Position numbers and translations under genes: made by a program. From Deltaproteobacteria bacterium RBG_13_43_22 (GTDB lineage Bacteria; Desulfobacterota; RBG-13-43-22), in NCBI GenBank assembly GCA_001797675.1, contig MGQB01000001.1:62001-126000 (forward strand): 64,000 nt of DNA. The letters run 5' to 3'. Of the stretch, positions 18,901-25,122 are shown piece by piece. The notes under the pieces were generated by a model, which did not search any database, was not told the DNA's origin, and saw only the letters and a program-made list of their open reading frames with translations. The stretch's first letter is position 1; every line of letters starts with the position of its first letter.

Positions 18901-19058
18901 AAGCCGCGACATCCGGTCGGTACAACACGGACCTCCTTCTCCAATCCACGGCGGGCAATTTCTTTGACTAATCCGGAGATGACCTCTTCCGAATCCGAGG
19001 CCGTACACCCCGTCCCGCCGCACACCAGAACGTTAGCCCGATAAAAAGGTTCAGCCAT
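15939..19058 (-). CDS. NuoF/HydB-like flavin subunit fused to a GltD/NfnB-like NAD(P)H oxidoreductase
   Basis: A 1039-residue fusion. Residues 1-100 form a thioredoxin-like [2Fe-2S] domain (CGGTGC and CRGFC). Residues about 125-530 are the FMN/NADH-binding diaphorase: GRGGAGF at 168-174, CGEETALLASIEG near 286 and the [4Fe-4S] motif SCGKCIPCR near 456-464. In HydB proteins a two-cluster ferredoxin domain normally follows; here residues about 535-1025 instead form a GltD-like module, with an N-terminal cysteine region (CTNACP, CGRVCPAFCEQKC), an FAD site GAGPAGLTAA at 641-650, an NADPH-type site GGGAVAIDAAR with LYRRT near 774-801 and AAGDV near the end, then CKRCLRC. This suggests electron exchange among NADH, NADPH and ferredoxin or hydrogen. 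It is one uninterrupted frame, so the fusion is real. Confidence 0.94.
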   Translation of the reverse strand: MAEPFYRANVLVCGGTGCTASDSEEVISGLVKEIARRGLEKEVRVVPTGCRGFCAMGPIMVIYPEGIFYCQVQPRDVQTIVEETLVKGRVVGRLTYKTPETYKELPRYQDIPFYSKQVRITLRNCGIIDPEKIDEYIVQGGYEALSKALFDMTQEEVIQEVKRSGLRGRGGAGFSTGTKWEFTFRAPGEVKYVVCNADEGDPGAFMDRSLLEGDPHSLIEGMTICGYAIGASEGYIYCRAEYPLAIKRLNVAIAQAEEYGLLGDNILNTDFSFHLHIKEGAGAFVCGEETALLASIEGRRGEPRPRPPFPAASGLWGKPTNLNNVKSYANVPQIIVNGSNWFNNIGTRRSPGTAIFALTGKVNNTGLVEVPMGITLGEIIFDIGGGILKDKRFKAVQTGGPLGGCIPPQHLNVEVDFDSLQEVGAVMGSGGMIVVDEDTCMVEFSKFFLKFAQAESCGKCIPCRVGGKRMLEILTRISEGNGRLEDLDTIKTIAKGMETGSLCALGQLTPGPVMSALKYFEAEFLTHILDGECPAGSCQSLVRARCTNACPAQVDVPSFISLIAQGHFAEGLEVHREKNPFALICGRVCPAFCEQKCRRGDIDEPVAIRHAKRLMADHEIEKPWTPAKIEGPKKEKVAVIGAGPAGLTAALRLAQRGYPVTVFDKLPVAGGMMAVGIPEYRLPRNILNMEIEAIKRAGVEIKLGQEMGKDFTMDGLLDRDGYKAAILAIGAHKGRRLGIPGEDLPGVYQGVEFLKNVALGKPPEVRGKSVAVVGGGAVAIDAARTALRLGAKRVHILYRRTRQDMPAWKEEIEEAFREGIQFHFLTNPVGILGPDQVTGVECHLQRLGEFDAGGRRRPIPIEATEFEVPEFILDADLFIAAIGQASDLEGLQNDNKIEVKPDTTLAVGANLMTTREGVFAAGDVTLGPATVIEAVDQGNKVAITVDAYLKGQPLERVRFVPSDREIPQLYSMEEYAEAKRPVVRRLSKEKSVQCFEEVEAGFDEHTAREECKRCLRCDLEWLKSMGLQAPTQERKVQSA

Positions 19059-19110
19059 GTCTGCCTCCTACAAAATGCTTGATGTTATTGGTTTCCAATT
19101 TCAAATTCGA

Positions 19111-19491
19111 TCAGGTTTTTTGTGCTTCCATTCGACTGACCGCCCATTCCTGAACCATCTGACCTCGGATAAGGTGTTCCTCAATTAAACGAGGCACCTT
19201 TTCCCGAGTGATATTCCCGTAGCGAACCCTGGATTTGCCGGCCTGTTCTATATCAACCAGGGGTTCCTTGGCACACATTCCGACACAACCCACCGTTTCC
19301 ACATGGGCTTCAATTTTTCGCATATCCAGTTCACTCAAAACGGCCTGCATAACCTCCCTGGCTCCGGCCGCAATACCACAAGTTCCCATGCCGATAATAA
19401 TCCGGGTCCCGGTCTGAACACGGGATAAAAGATCTTTCTTGGCCTCTTCACGGATCTTTTTAAGTTCTTCAATGCTTTTTAATTTTGTCAT
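19111..19491 (-). CDS. Thioredoxin-like [2Fe-2S] ferredoxin
   Basis: A 126-residue protein of the NuoE-type ferredoxin fold. Cluster ligands are the pair in GMGTCGIAAGAREV and the pair in VETVGCVGMC. One of the usual four cysteines is not in the classic C-x4-C spacing (only one Cys in the first motif), so the exact ligand set needs care. It resembles the small ferredoxin encoded between hydC and hydB in bifurcating hydrogenase operons. It sits 42 bases after the ATPase gene and 52 bases before the flavin subunit, all in the same direction. Inferred role: electron carrier or extra cluster subunit of the hydrogenase complex. Confidence 0.87.
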   Translation of the reverse strand: MTKLKSIEELKKIREEAKKDLLSRVQTGTRIIIGMGTCGIAAGAREVMQAVLSELDMRKIEAHVETVGCVGMCAKEPLVDIEQAGKSRVRYGNITREKVPRLIEEHLIRGQMVQEWAVSRMEAQKT

Positions 19492-19532
19492 TGATTCCCC
19501 TCCTCTTTCCTCCGCCGAACACGTATTCCTTT

Positions 19533-20099
19533 TTAGGCCGACGCCCTTACCGATGCGGCCTTAGAAAACAAGCCGTTTTCTCCTTTAATCAAAAAATCGA
19601 GAAGCCACTTCCGCACTTTGGGGTGCGTGATGGGTACGTCCACTAATTCTTTTCTGATTTCCGAGGATTCCAGACGGAATTCCTCCTGATTGACCCTGTG
19701 GATATAGAGCCAATCGATATTATTATCAGCAAAAAGCACGGTCATAAGGACCGAGGGTATATTCCCCAGGGGGGCTCGATCGATATGGCTATGGCGAAAG
19801 GTGGCTTGAATCGTTGTCCCCTTTCCAGGCTTGGAACGGATTTCCAGATTCCCATCACAACGGCGGCAGGCTTCCAACAACAAAGGAATCCCTAAACCGA
19901 CATGGCGGGTTTTCCGGGTAGTGTAAAAAGGATCCAGAACCCTAGCAATCTGCTCTTCGGACATTCCCCTCCCATTATCACTGATTTCAATGACCAATAC
20001 GTCCGCTTTCAAGTCCTCATGAATGGTTATTTCGATCTTGGACGAACCGGCTTCAATGGAATTTTGAACCATGTCCAGCAGATGTAAAGAAAGTTCCAT
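19533..20099 (-). CDS. HATPase-fold ATP-binding protein in hydrogenase operon
   Basis: A protein of about 188 residues. An ATG at 20099 is preferred; a TTG one codon earlier is an alternative. The fold is that of histidine-kinase ATPase domains with no phospho-acceptor domain: N-box near NSIEAGSSKIEI, the G1 box DNGRGMS, the F-box FYTTRKTRHVGLGIPL and the G2 region GKGTTIQATF. The remaining 70 residues have no recognised motif. Genes of this kind recur next to hydC in bifurcating hydrogenase operons of anaerobes, but the function is unknown; regulatory kinase or anti-sigma-like activity is possible. It follows the NuoE-like gene at eight bases, so translation may be coupled. Confidence 0.88.
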   Translation of the reverse strand: MELSLHLLDMVQNSIEAGSSKIEITIHEDLKADVLVIEISDNGRGMSEEQIARVLDPFYTTRKTRHVGLGIPLLLEACRRCDGNLEIRSKPGKGTTIQATFRHSHIDRAPLGNIPSVLMTVLFADNNIDWLYIHRVNQEEFRLESSEIRKELVDVPITHPKVRKWLLDFLIKGENGLFSKAASVRASA

Positions 20100-20107
20100 C
20101 AAGGGTC

Positions 20108-20575
20108 TCAGGTCTCCTTTAGAATCTGGGCCATTTTTTCAGGGACTAAACGGCCCACAACCTTGTTGTCCACTACCGCCACCGGTGCCAACCCGCAGGC
20201 GCCTAAACAGTAAACGACCTCGAACGTGTATTTGTAGTCAGGGGTGGTTTCCCCGGCATGAATACCCAATTCATTCTGAATCGTGTCAGTGATCTTCCCT
20301 GCTCCACGGACATGGCAGGCGGTACCGTCACATTGTCGGATAATGGTTTTCCCCCGACGGGTCAGATAAAATTGAGAATAAAAGGTGGCGACGCCATAGA
20401 TCTGACTTAAAGGGATGCCCGTCTTTTCCGATATCCGGTTAAGTGCTTCAGGTGGAAGATAACCGTAAAGGTCTTGGGCTTTCTGTAACATCGGGATTAA
20501 GGTCCCTGTTCTCCCGTTAAATTCATCAATAATTTTATTGAGAGGTTCTAATTCAATGGTTTCCGATTGGGTCAT
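20108..20575 (-). CDS. NuoE/HydC-like [2Fe-2S] subunit
   Basis: A 155-residue subunit similar to the 24-kDa subunit of complex I and to HydC of bifurcating hydrogenases. N-terminal helices (PLNKIIDEFNGRTGTLIPMLQKAQDLYGYLP) precede a thioredoxin-like domain with cluster ligands CDGTAC and CLGAC in the usual positions. The start ATG at 20575 has a purine-rich site. It is the first structural electron-transfer gene of the hydrogenase block, 33 bases after the PHP gene and eight bases before the ATPase gene. It should pair with the flavin subunit to pass electrons from or to NADH. Confidence 0.94.
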   Translation of the reverse strand: MTQSETIELEPLNKIIDEFNGRTGTLIPMLQKAQDLYGYLPPEALNRISEKTGIPLSQIYGVATFYSQFYLTRRGKTIIRQCDGTACHVRGAGKITDTIQNELGIHAGETTPDYKYTFEVVYCLGACGLAPVAVVDNKVVGRLVPEKMAQILKET

Positions 20576-20608
20576 TTTTTTCCTCCTGTTTTTAATAGTC
20601 CCTGCCGA

Positions 20609-21400
20609 TCATTGATCAGGCCACTCCACTACAACCTGCCGTCCCTCTTGTCCTTTGAAAGCCAGGGCCATCTCTTTGATCTCCGGTTGAGCCATTTTGA
20701 ACTGGGTTCGGTTTTGAATCTCGTTCAGTCGATGGGCATCCCCATTGACGATGAGACACCAATCTTTCAATTGAGGCCACTCCAGAAAACCCTTGCGCCA
20801 GTTAAAATACGGGGTGACCTCCAACGCTGGGACGGCCATATCCGCAGGGATCAGACCAAGGTTGGATAATAAGCTGTAAGAAGGCCGGTCCACATGGGCA
20901 GGGATAACCATCCCTCCGAGAGAGGAAACCTGGCCTACAATTTCTTCCAGGGCCATATCCGCCGATTGAGCCAATAAGCGCTCTTCAGTCCAAAGCCATT
21001 CCCCGGCGGCATTGACCACATATTGGGGTCCGAACAAGTCCTCTTTGTTGGCCAAGGGAGGCAGTTTTTGAAAAACCTTTTCTTGCCACTCCTTACAGGG
21101 TTCAACGGTATCAAACAGACAAAGAAGGTGGACTTCCTCTTTGGACTGCAATTCCATCCCCGGCAAAACATGTATATTGGTGCCCACCGCCGCCTCCATG
21201 ACCGCTTCCGCATTATGCCAGGCATTATGATCGGTAATGGCAATGAGATTTAATCCTTTCCTTTCCGCCTGCCACAGGATTAAGGAAGGAATCATCTCTA
21301 TTTCCGCACATCCTGAAAGCACGGTATGGATGTGCAAATCGGCCTTAAAAAGCTTCAACCGATCCGAAAAATGCGGGGAGCTATCCTGGTCCTTATTCAC
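20609..21400 (-). CDS. PHP-domain phosphoesterase-like protein
   Basis: A 263-residue protein with a GTG start that overlaps the end of the DRTGG gene by eight bases. PHP metal-binding motifs are visible: DLHIHT near residue 20, ITDHNAWHNAE near 55, and later an IPAHVDR segment and VNGDAHRLNE. These bind two or three metal ions in polymerase-associated phosphatases and histidinol phosphatases. The substrate is unknown. Such genes accompany DRTGG and ATPase genes in bifurcating hydrogenase operons, so a role in complex assembly, regulation or a nucleotide signal is conceivable but unproven. Confidence 0.9.
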   Translation of the reverse strand: MNKDQDSSPHFSDRLKLFKADLHIHTVLSGCAEIEMIPSLILWQAERKGLNLIAITDHNAWHNAEAVMEAAVGTNIHVLPGMELQSKEEVHLLCLFDTVEPCKEWQEKVFQKLPPLANKEDLFGPQYVVNAAGEWLWTEERLLAQSADMALEEIVGQVSSLGGMVIPAHVDRPSYSLLSNLGLIPADMAVPALEVTPYFNWRKGFLEWPQLKDWCLIVNGDAHRLNEIQNRTQFKMAQPEIKEMALAFKGQEGRQVVVEWPDQ

Positions 21401-21737
21401 CGCTGATCCCCAGAGCTATCAATTGCCCGACAATGGAAAAGGTATTTTTGGGAGTAAGCATTAAGATCACCTTTTCTTTTTCAGCCTGGGCGATGGTTTC
21501 TGGGGAAGGCCGGTTTCCTTCAGTTATGATGACACCGGCCAGATTTAACAGACTGGCTACCGCAACCACATTAACATGAGACTGAAGGGTAACCCAGAGG
21601 AAGTCCTTTTTTGCTCCCCGCATGGCACAACTAAGGAGGTCCGATGCATATCCGCCCACAACCGGACGATTCTGCCGTTCAATCGAAGCGATTGTCTCCA
21701 AGTTCAATTGTTCAATGACAGTTTGTAGGTCAATCAT
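21393..21737 (-). CDS. DRTGG-domain protein
   Basis: A 114-residue protein consisting of a single DRTGG domain: IERQNRPVVGGYASDLLSCAMRGAKKDFLWVTLQ, then VASLLNLAGVIITEGNRP and a C-terminal TPKNTFSIVGQL. DRTGG domains bind adenine-type nucleotides in some multidomain proteins, but single-domain versions are uncharacterised. It lies 50 bases downstream of a near-perfect sigma-54 promoter and is therefore the first gene of the main hydrogenase transcript. A second, diverged copy lies at 23204-23566. Translational coupling with the PHP gene is likely because of the eight-base overlap. Confidence 0.87.
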   Translation of the reverse strand: MIDLQTVIEQLNLETIASIERQNRPVVGGYASDLLSCAMRGAKKDFLWVTLQSHVNVVAVASLLNLAGVIITEGNRPSPETIAQAEKEKVILMLTPKNTFSIVGQLIALGISGE

Positions 21738-21786
21738 GATCGTCTTGGATAGGTCCCTCCTTTCTGGTCTTTCCGATCATTAAAAT

Positions 21787-21802
21787 AGCAAGGTCTGTGC
21801 CA
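21787..21802 (-). promoter_or_regulatory. Sigma-54 promoter of the hydrogenase structural operon
   Basis: On the minus strand the site reads TGGCACAGACCTTGCT, which matches the consensus TGGCAC-N5-TTGCT in full, with GG and GC ten bases apart. It lies 50 bases before the DRTGG gene that begins the main operon. Confidence 0.85.
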
Positions 21803-21935
21803 GAAAGAAGAAGGGATGGTCCTAAACCGTTTTCAGACCGAACGAATCCCTTCACCCTGTATTTATTAAGTTTAAGCCGGTTGGGGGAAAATTTGAGGAA
21901 AAAAATGGGTCGGTTTATAAAGCTTGGAGTCGATA

Positions 21936-21958
21936 TTTTTTTACAAGTTGTAAAAAAA
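21936..21958. promoter_or_regulatory. Palindrome, candidate enhancer-binding site
   Basis: A perfect 11-bp inverted repeat around a single central base (arms TTTTTTTACAA and TTGTAAAAAAA). The centre lies about 145 bases upstream of the sigma-54 promoter at 21787-21802, a typical distance for an NtrC-type activator site. A one-base loop makes an RNA hairpin unlikely. Confidence 0.5.
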
Positions 21959-22118
21959 ACTGGCAGGTCTCACGAATCCCAGACACCTGCTGCCGGAGTG
22001 AAAAGTCTGGGCTTTGGGGGGGTATCCGGCATCTGGGATCTGGCATCAACTTTTGTTGTTCGGATTTTCTTTGCTCATGACCTTGTCTGGTTCCGGCTTG
22101 CCCGGACCGGGGAGCCCG

Positions 22119-23018
22119 TCAAAGTTGAATTACGATATCCAGCTGGGTTCCGGTACCAAGATTCGATTGAATGGTAAAGGAATCGGCGCACTTTTTTATA
22201 TTGGCCAATCCCATTCCCGCTCCGAAACCCAGCTCTTGAATCCAGGTGGGGGCCGTTGAAAATCCAGGAGACATGGCCTGTTCCACATCGGGGATGCCAG
22301 GACCGCGATCAGTTATTGTCATCCGAATCAATTCAGGTTCAATTTCCACAATCAACTCACCGCCGGCATTGGTATGAATGATCAGATTCATTTCGGCCTC
22401 ATAGGCACAAATGGCCACTCGGCGCAGTATTTGGGGCGATATCCCCAGTTGCTCCATGGCCCTTTTGATCTTGCTGGAGGCACTTCCCCCACTCTTAAAA
22501 TCCTTCTCTTTGATGTGGTATCTCAGAATCAGACTGGTCTGATCGGAAACAATGTCTTCTCTAAAAATAATTTGGGGATTTCGTTTGAGTTCTTTAGCAT
22601 GATCATTCAGGTTGATGGCCTCCAACAATCCTCTGGTGATATCACTTCCGGTCAAAATACCGGTTAAGGTTCCCTTCTCATTAACCACCAAGAGCCGGCC
22701 GATATGGAATTGTGAAAATTTTTTTACGGCTTCGATTATGGAGGCGTGTTCCAAAACCGTAATCAACTGCCTGGTCATTCTTTGTCCGACAGGCACATCA
22801 AGCTCTCCGACTTCCAAGGCTTTAATCAGGTCCTCAATGGAGGCGACCCCGACCAGATGACCACCGTCCAGCACGGGTACGCCGGATATCCGATTAATCC
22901 TTAGAATTTCCTTCAATTGCCTGATGGTCGTATCCGGGGTAACGGTTATCACGTTCTTTCGCATTACATGTTCGATGGGCAAATTATAAATAAGTTCCTG
23001 CTTTTTGGTAAATTCCAA
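22119..23018 (-). CDS. CBS-pair protein with C-terminal HATPase domain
   Basis: A 299-residue protein beginning with TTG behind AAGGAA. Residues about 15-135 hold two CBS motifs (MRKNVITVTPDTTIRQLKEIL and TRQLITVLEHASIIEAVKKF), which usually bind adenosine nucleotides. The C-terminal third is an anti-sigma-type ATPase domain: a helix with CAYEAEMNLIIHTN, then DRGPGIPDVEQAM, and GFGAGMGLANIKK. It resembles proteins found beside [FeFe] hydrogenase operons in anaerobes, where they are assumed to sense energy charge. It lies between the two DRTGG genes and about 380 bases before the second sigma-54 transcript. Partner and target are unknown. Confidence 0.89.
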   Translation of the reverse strand: MEFTKKQELIYNLPIEHVMRKNVITVTPDTTIRQLKEILRINRISGVPVLDGGHLVGVASIEDLIKALEVGELDVPVGQRMTRQLITVLEHASIIEAVKKFSQFHIGRLLVVNEKGTLTGILTGSDITRGLLEAINLNDHAKELKRNPQIIFREDIVSDQTSLILRYHIKEKDFKSGGSASSKIKRAMEQLGISPQILRRVAICAYEAEMNLIIHTNAGGELIVEIEPELIRMTITDRGPGIPDVEQAMSPGFSTAPTWIQELGFGAGMGLANIKKCADSFTIQSNLGTGTQLDIVIQL

Positions 23019-23203
23019 GGGTCAGATTCCTTGTTGTATTTTAAGAATTCAAAAAAAGTGATAGGAGACAGACTATGGGCAAAACTTTTTTTTCAAACTT
23101 TGACTTCCTTCAGCCTTCAGCCTATTTTCTATCGCCTCTTGCCTGCCCCCCATCGCTTTGAGCCTTCAGTCTAAGGTTATAAAAAAATGTTCCCCGCAGC
23201 TGA

Positions 23204-23566
23204 TCAAGGATACCGCCGTGTTAAAGGTACAGAGGACATGCCTCCTTGATAAAGACGTCCACAGGATTCAAACATCCCAAAATTCGTCCTGATCAGAGGA
23301 ATGCCCAGTTCTTCAGCCAACTGGATAGTCTCCGAGTCGGGCATTTTGCCTCGCACGAAAAGGATAGCCGTAACATAAGCCATTTCCGCGGTCCTAATGG
23401 TTTGAATGGTTTTCAACCCGGTAAGGAGCATGCATCCGGGGGGTAGGTAAGCCAGGGCGTCGCTCATCAAGTCCATGGCTCCGCAATATTTTACTTCCAG
23501 GTCTAAATCAGACCCGCGAGTCAACACGGTCCCTTGCACGACTTCCACCACTTCTTTTAGTTTCAC
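23204..23566 (-). CDS. DRTGG-domain protein, second copy
   Basis: A 120-residue protein starting with GTG. It has the same single-domain layout as the protein at 21393-21737: VVEVVQGTVLTRGSDLDLEVKYCGAMDLMSDALAYLPPG, then AILFVRGKMPDSETIQLAEELGIPLIRTNFGMFESCGRLYQ. Identity to the first copy is visible but low, so the duplication is old. It lies between the protease and CBS/ATPase genes on the same strand. The function is unknown; nucleotide sensing is a guess from the domain. Confidence 0.87.
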   Translation of the reverse strand: MKLKEVVEVVQGTVLTRGSDLDLEVKYCGAMDLMSDALAYLPPGCMLLTGLKTIQTIRTAEMAYVTAILFVRGKMPDSETIQLAEELGIPLIRTNFGMFESCGRLYQGGMSSVPLTRRYP

Positions 23567-23651
23567 AGGTTTGAATCCTTAAATGGTTCGTATTTATTTT
23601 TGGTATTTCTTTTATATGGTACTGTATATCATATCGACTCCAAGGGTAAAA

Positions 23652-24149
23652 TTAAATTATTTCCGTTCCAATCTCTTTTATCAGCCAATCACAGGCCTTA
23701 GGAATTGCCTCTTTCACCTCAGAGGAGAGGCCCGGGCGAACGATGTCCGGGATTTCCTTGGCCTGCACCACGAGTATCCGAATATCCACACCAGTCAAGC
23801 TCCCGAGTTCATGCAATTGATTGATGGAAGGGAACTGATGAAAGGGCCTGTCGCTCGTTTTTCCTTCCGGCAATTGGTCCAGATTGATTTCGAAAAGCTC
23901 CCCGGCCTTTCGATGAGATTGACAAATGGTATCCAAAATAAAAATTCGCTTCGGCTTAACAGGGGAGATTATTAGATCAAAAAGAAAGTCTTTAATACTC
24001 GTTCCCATATCCCGAGCTAAAACAGTCTCTGGAACTGAATGATGGGCTTCCAGGTGTTCAATAACGGCAGGGCCAAACCCGTCATCGCCAAAAAGCATAT
24101 TGCCGCATCCTAAGATCAAAATGGGAATTTTTAGGATATCCTGACTCAT
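23652..24149 (-). CDS. Hydrogenase maturation protease
   Basis: A 165-residue endopeptidase of the HycI/HoxW type. It removes the C-terminal peptide from the [NiFe] large subunit after nickel is inserted. The N-terminus shows the family fold and metal ligands: ILGCGNMLFGDDGFGPAV with the conserved acidic residue, and a later ILDTI segment. It fits the large subunit in this window, which keeps 24 residues after the last histidine. The gene starts 60 bases downstream of a strong sigma-54 promoter and lies at the head of the block, so it should be expressed together with the hydrogenase. Confidence 0.92.
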   Translation of the reverse strand: MSQDILKIPILILGCGNMLFGDDGFGPAVIEHLEAHHSVPETVLARDMGTSIKDFLFDLIISPVKPKRIFILDTICQSHRKAGELFEINLDQLPEGKTSDRPFHQFPSINQLHELGSLTGVDIRILVVQAKEIPDIVRPGLSSEVKEAIPKACDWLIKEIGTEII

Positions 24150-24208
24150 TTCTTTCTCCCAAACAGTTAATGACGATTATTGGCTTGACCTCTCAATGAA
24201 TAATTAGA

Positions 24209-24224
24209 TGCAAAAAAAGTGCCT
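24209..24224 (-). promoter_or_regulatory. Sigma-54 promoter of the maturation protease gene
   Basis: On the minus strand the site reads AGGCACTTTTTTTGCA: the GGCAC -24 element and TTTGCA -12 element have GG and GC ten bases apart. It lies 60 bases before the start codon at 24149. A near-palindrome (CTTTTCG-AG-CGAAAG) about 100 bases upstream at 24312-24326 could be the activator site. Confidence 0.82.
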
Positions 24225-24270
24225 AATCGGAATGAGTATATAAAAAGACAAACAGGCCGCCATAAAAGTG

Positions 24271-24299
24271 TTGGCTTTACCTTTTGGAAATGATATTAT
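24271..24299 (+). promoter_or_regulatory. Predicted sigma-70-type promoter of the lemA operon
   Basis: TTGGCT at 24271-24276 and TATTAT at 24294-24299 with a 17-base spacer. It lies about 120 bases upstream of lemA and back to back with the sigma-54 promoter of the hydrogenase block. Confidence 0.45.
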
Positions 24300-24418
24300 A
24301 AAAAGTAAGTCCTTTTCGAGCGAAAGGCCAATAAACACAAAGGATTCCCTATTTAAACCTTCAATCCCTTTTTACTCGGCCTAAATGAATGTTTTTTAGA
24401 ATATGACGGGAGGTTGTG

Positions 24419-25006
24419 ATGAGAAGACCTATTAATTTCAGTTTGATGATCCTGGTTTTAATGCTGACGATGACCGGGTGCGGTTATAACACCATCCAGA
24501 CCAATGAAGAAGCGGTCAAAGCCGCCTGGGGGGACGTGGAGGCGGCTTATCAACGCAGAAACGACCTGATCCCCAACCTGGTCGAAGTGGTTAAAGCCTA
24601 TGCCAAGCACGAAAAAGAGACCTTGACGGCCGTTACCGAGGCCAGGGCCAAAGTAGGTTCGATTCAAATGAACAAGAACCTGTTGGAAGATCCGAATGCC
24701 TTCAGTCAATTCCAGGCTGCCCAGGGAGCTATGAGCAGTGCCCTGTCCAGGTTGATGGTGGTCGTGGAACGATATCCGGATCTGAAGGCCAACCAGAATT
24801 TTCAGGACCTGCAGCACCAATTGGAAGGTACGGAAAACCGGATCAATGTGGCTCGGACCCGATACAATAAGACTGTTGAGGTCTTTAACGGTTCCATCCG
24901 GGTTTTTCCCAATAACCTGACCAATAAATTTTTATTAGGCTTAAAACTTAAAGAGCCTTTTAAGGCCGAAGCCGGGTCGGAAAAGGCACCGCAGGTTAAA
25001 TTTTAA
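24419..25006 (+). CDS. LemA family lipoprotein
   Basis: A 195-residue protein. The ATG at 24419 is best spaced from GGGAGG; a GTG one codon earlier is an alternative. The signal peptide ends at a lipobox (LTMTGC), so the mature protein is a lipid-anchored, largely helical LemA protein: [43 protein letters not shown] and [10 protein letters not shown] are family hallmarks. The function is unclear; in many bacteria it is encoded with TPM-domain proteins. Here two TPM-domain genes follow, giving a lemA-TPM-TPM operon. Confidence 0.93.
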   Translation: MRRPINFSLMILVLMLTMTGCGYNTIQTNEEAVKAAWGDVEAAYQRRNDLIPNLVEVVKAYAKHEKETLTAVTEARAKVGSIQMNKNLLEDPNAFSQFQAAQGAMSSALSRLMVVVERYPDLKANQNFQDLQHQLEGTENRINVARTRYNKTVEVFNGSIRVFPNNLTNKFLLGLKLKEPFKAEAGSEKAPQVKF

Positions 25007-25122
25007 AATCAATGGATTCAAGGATTCGAGGGGCCAAGGATTCAAGTGATAGAAGCCTTGAGGCACAAGACCCAAGGAAAAATAGCAGACTTGGACCCAT
25101 TTTTTGGATTAATGTGTGCCCG

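Noticed and set aside
21797-22177. Plus-strand open frame across the hydrogenase promoter region
   Set aside because: It overlaps a sigma-54 promoter and the end of the CBS/ATPase gene and has no protein features.
23105-23145. GCCTTCAGCCTATTTTC-like low-complexity stretch (similar near 42665-42690)
   Set aside because: Looks like simple 7-base periodic sequence common between genes in this group; no evidence of function.
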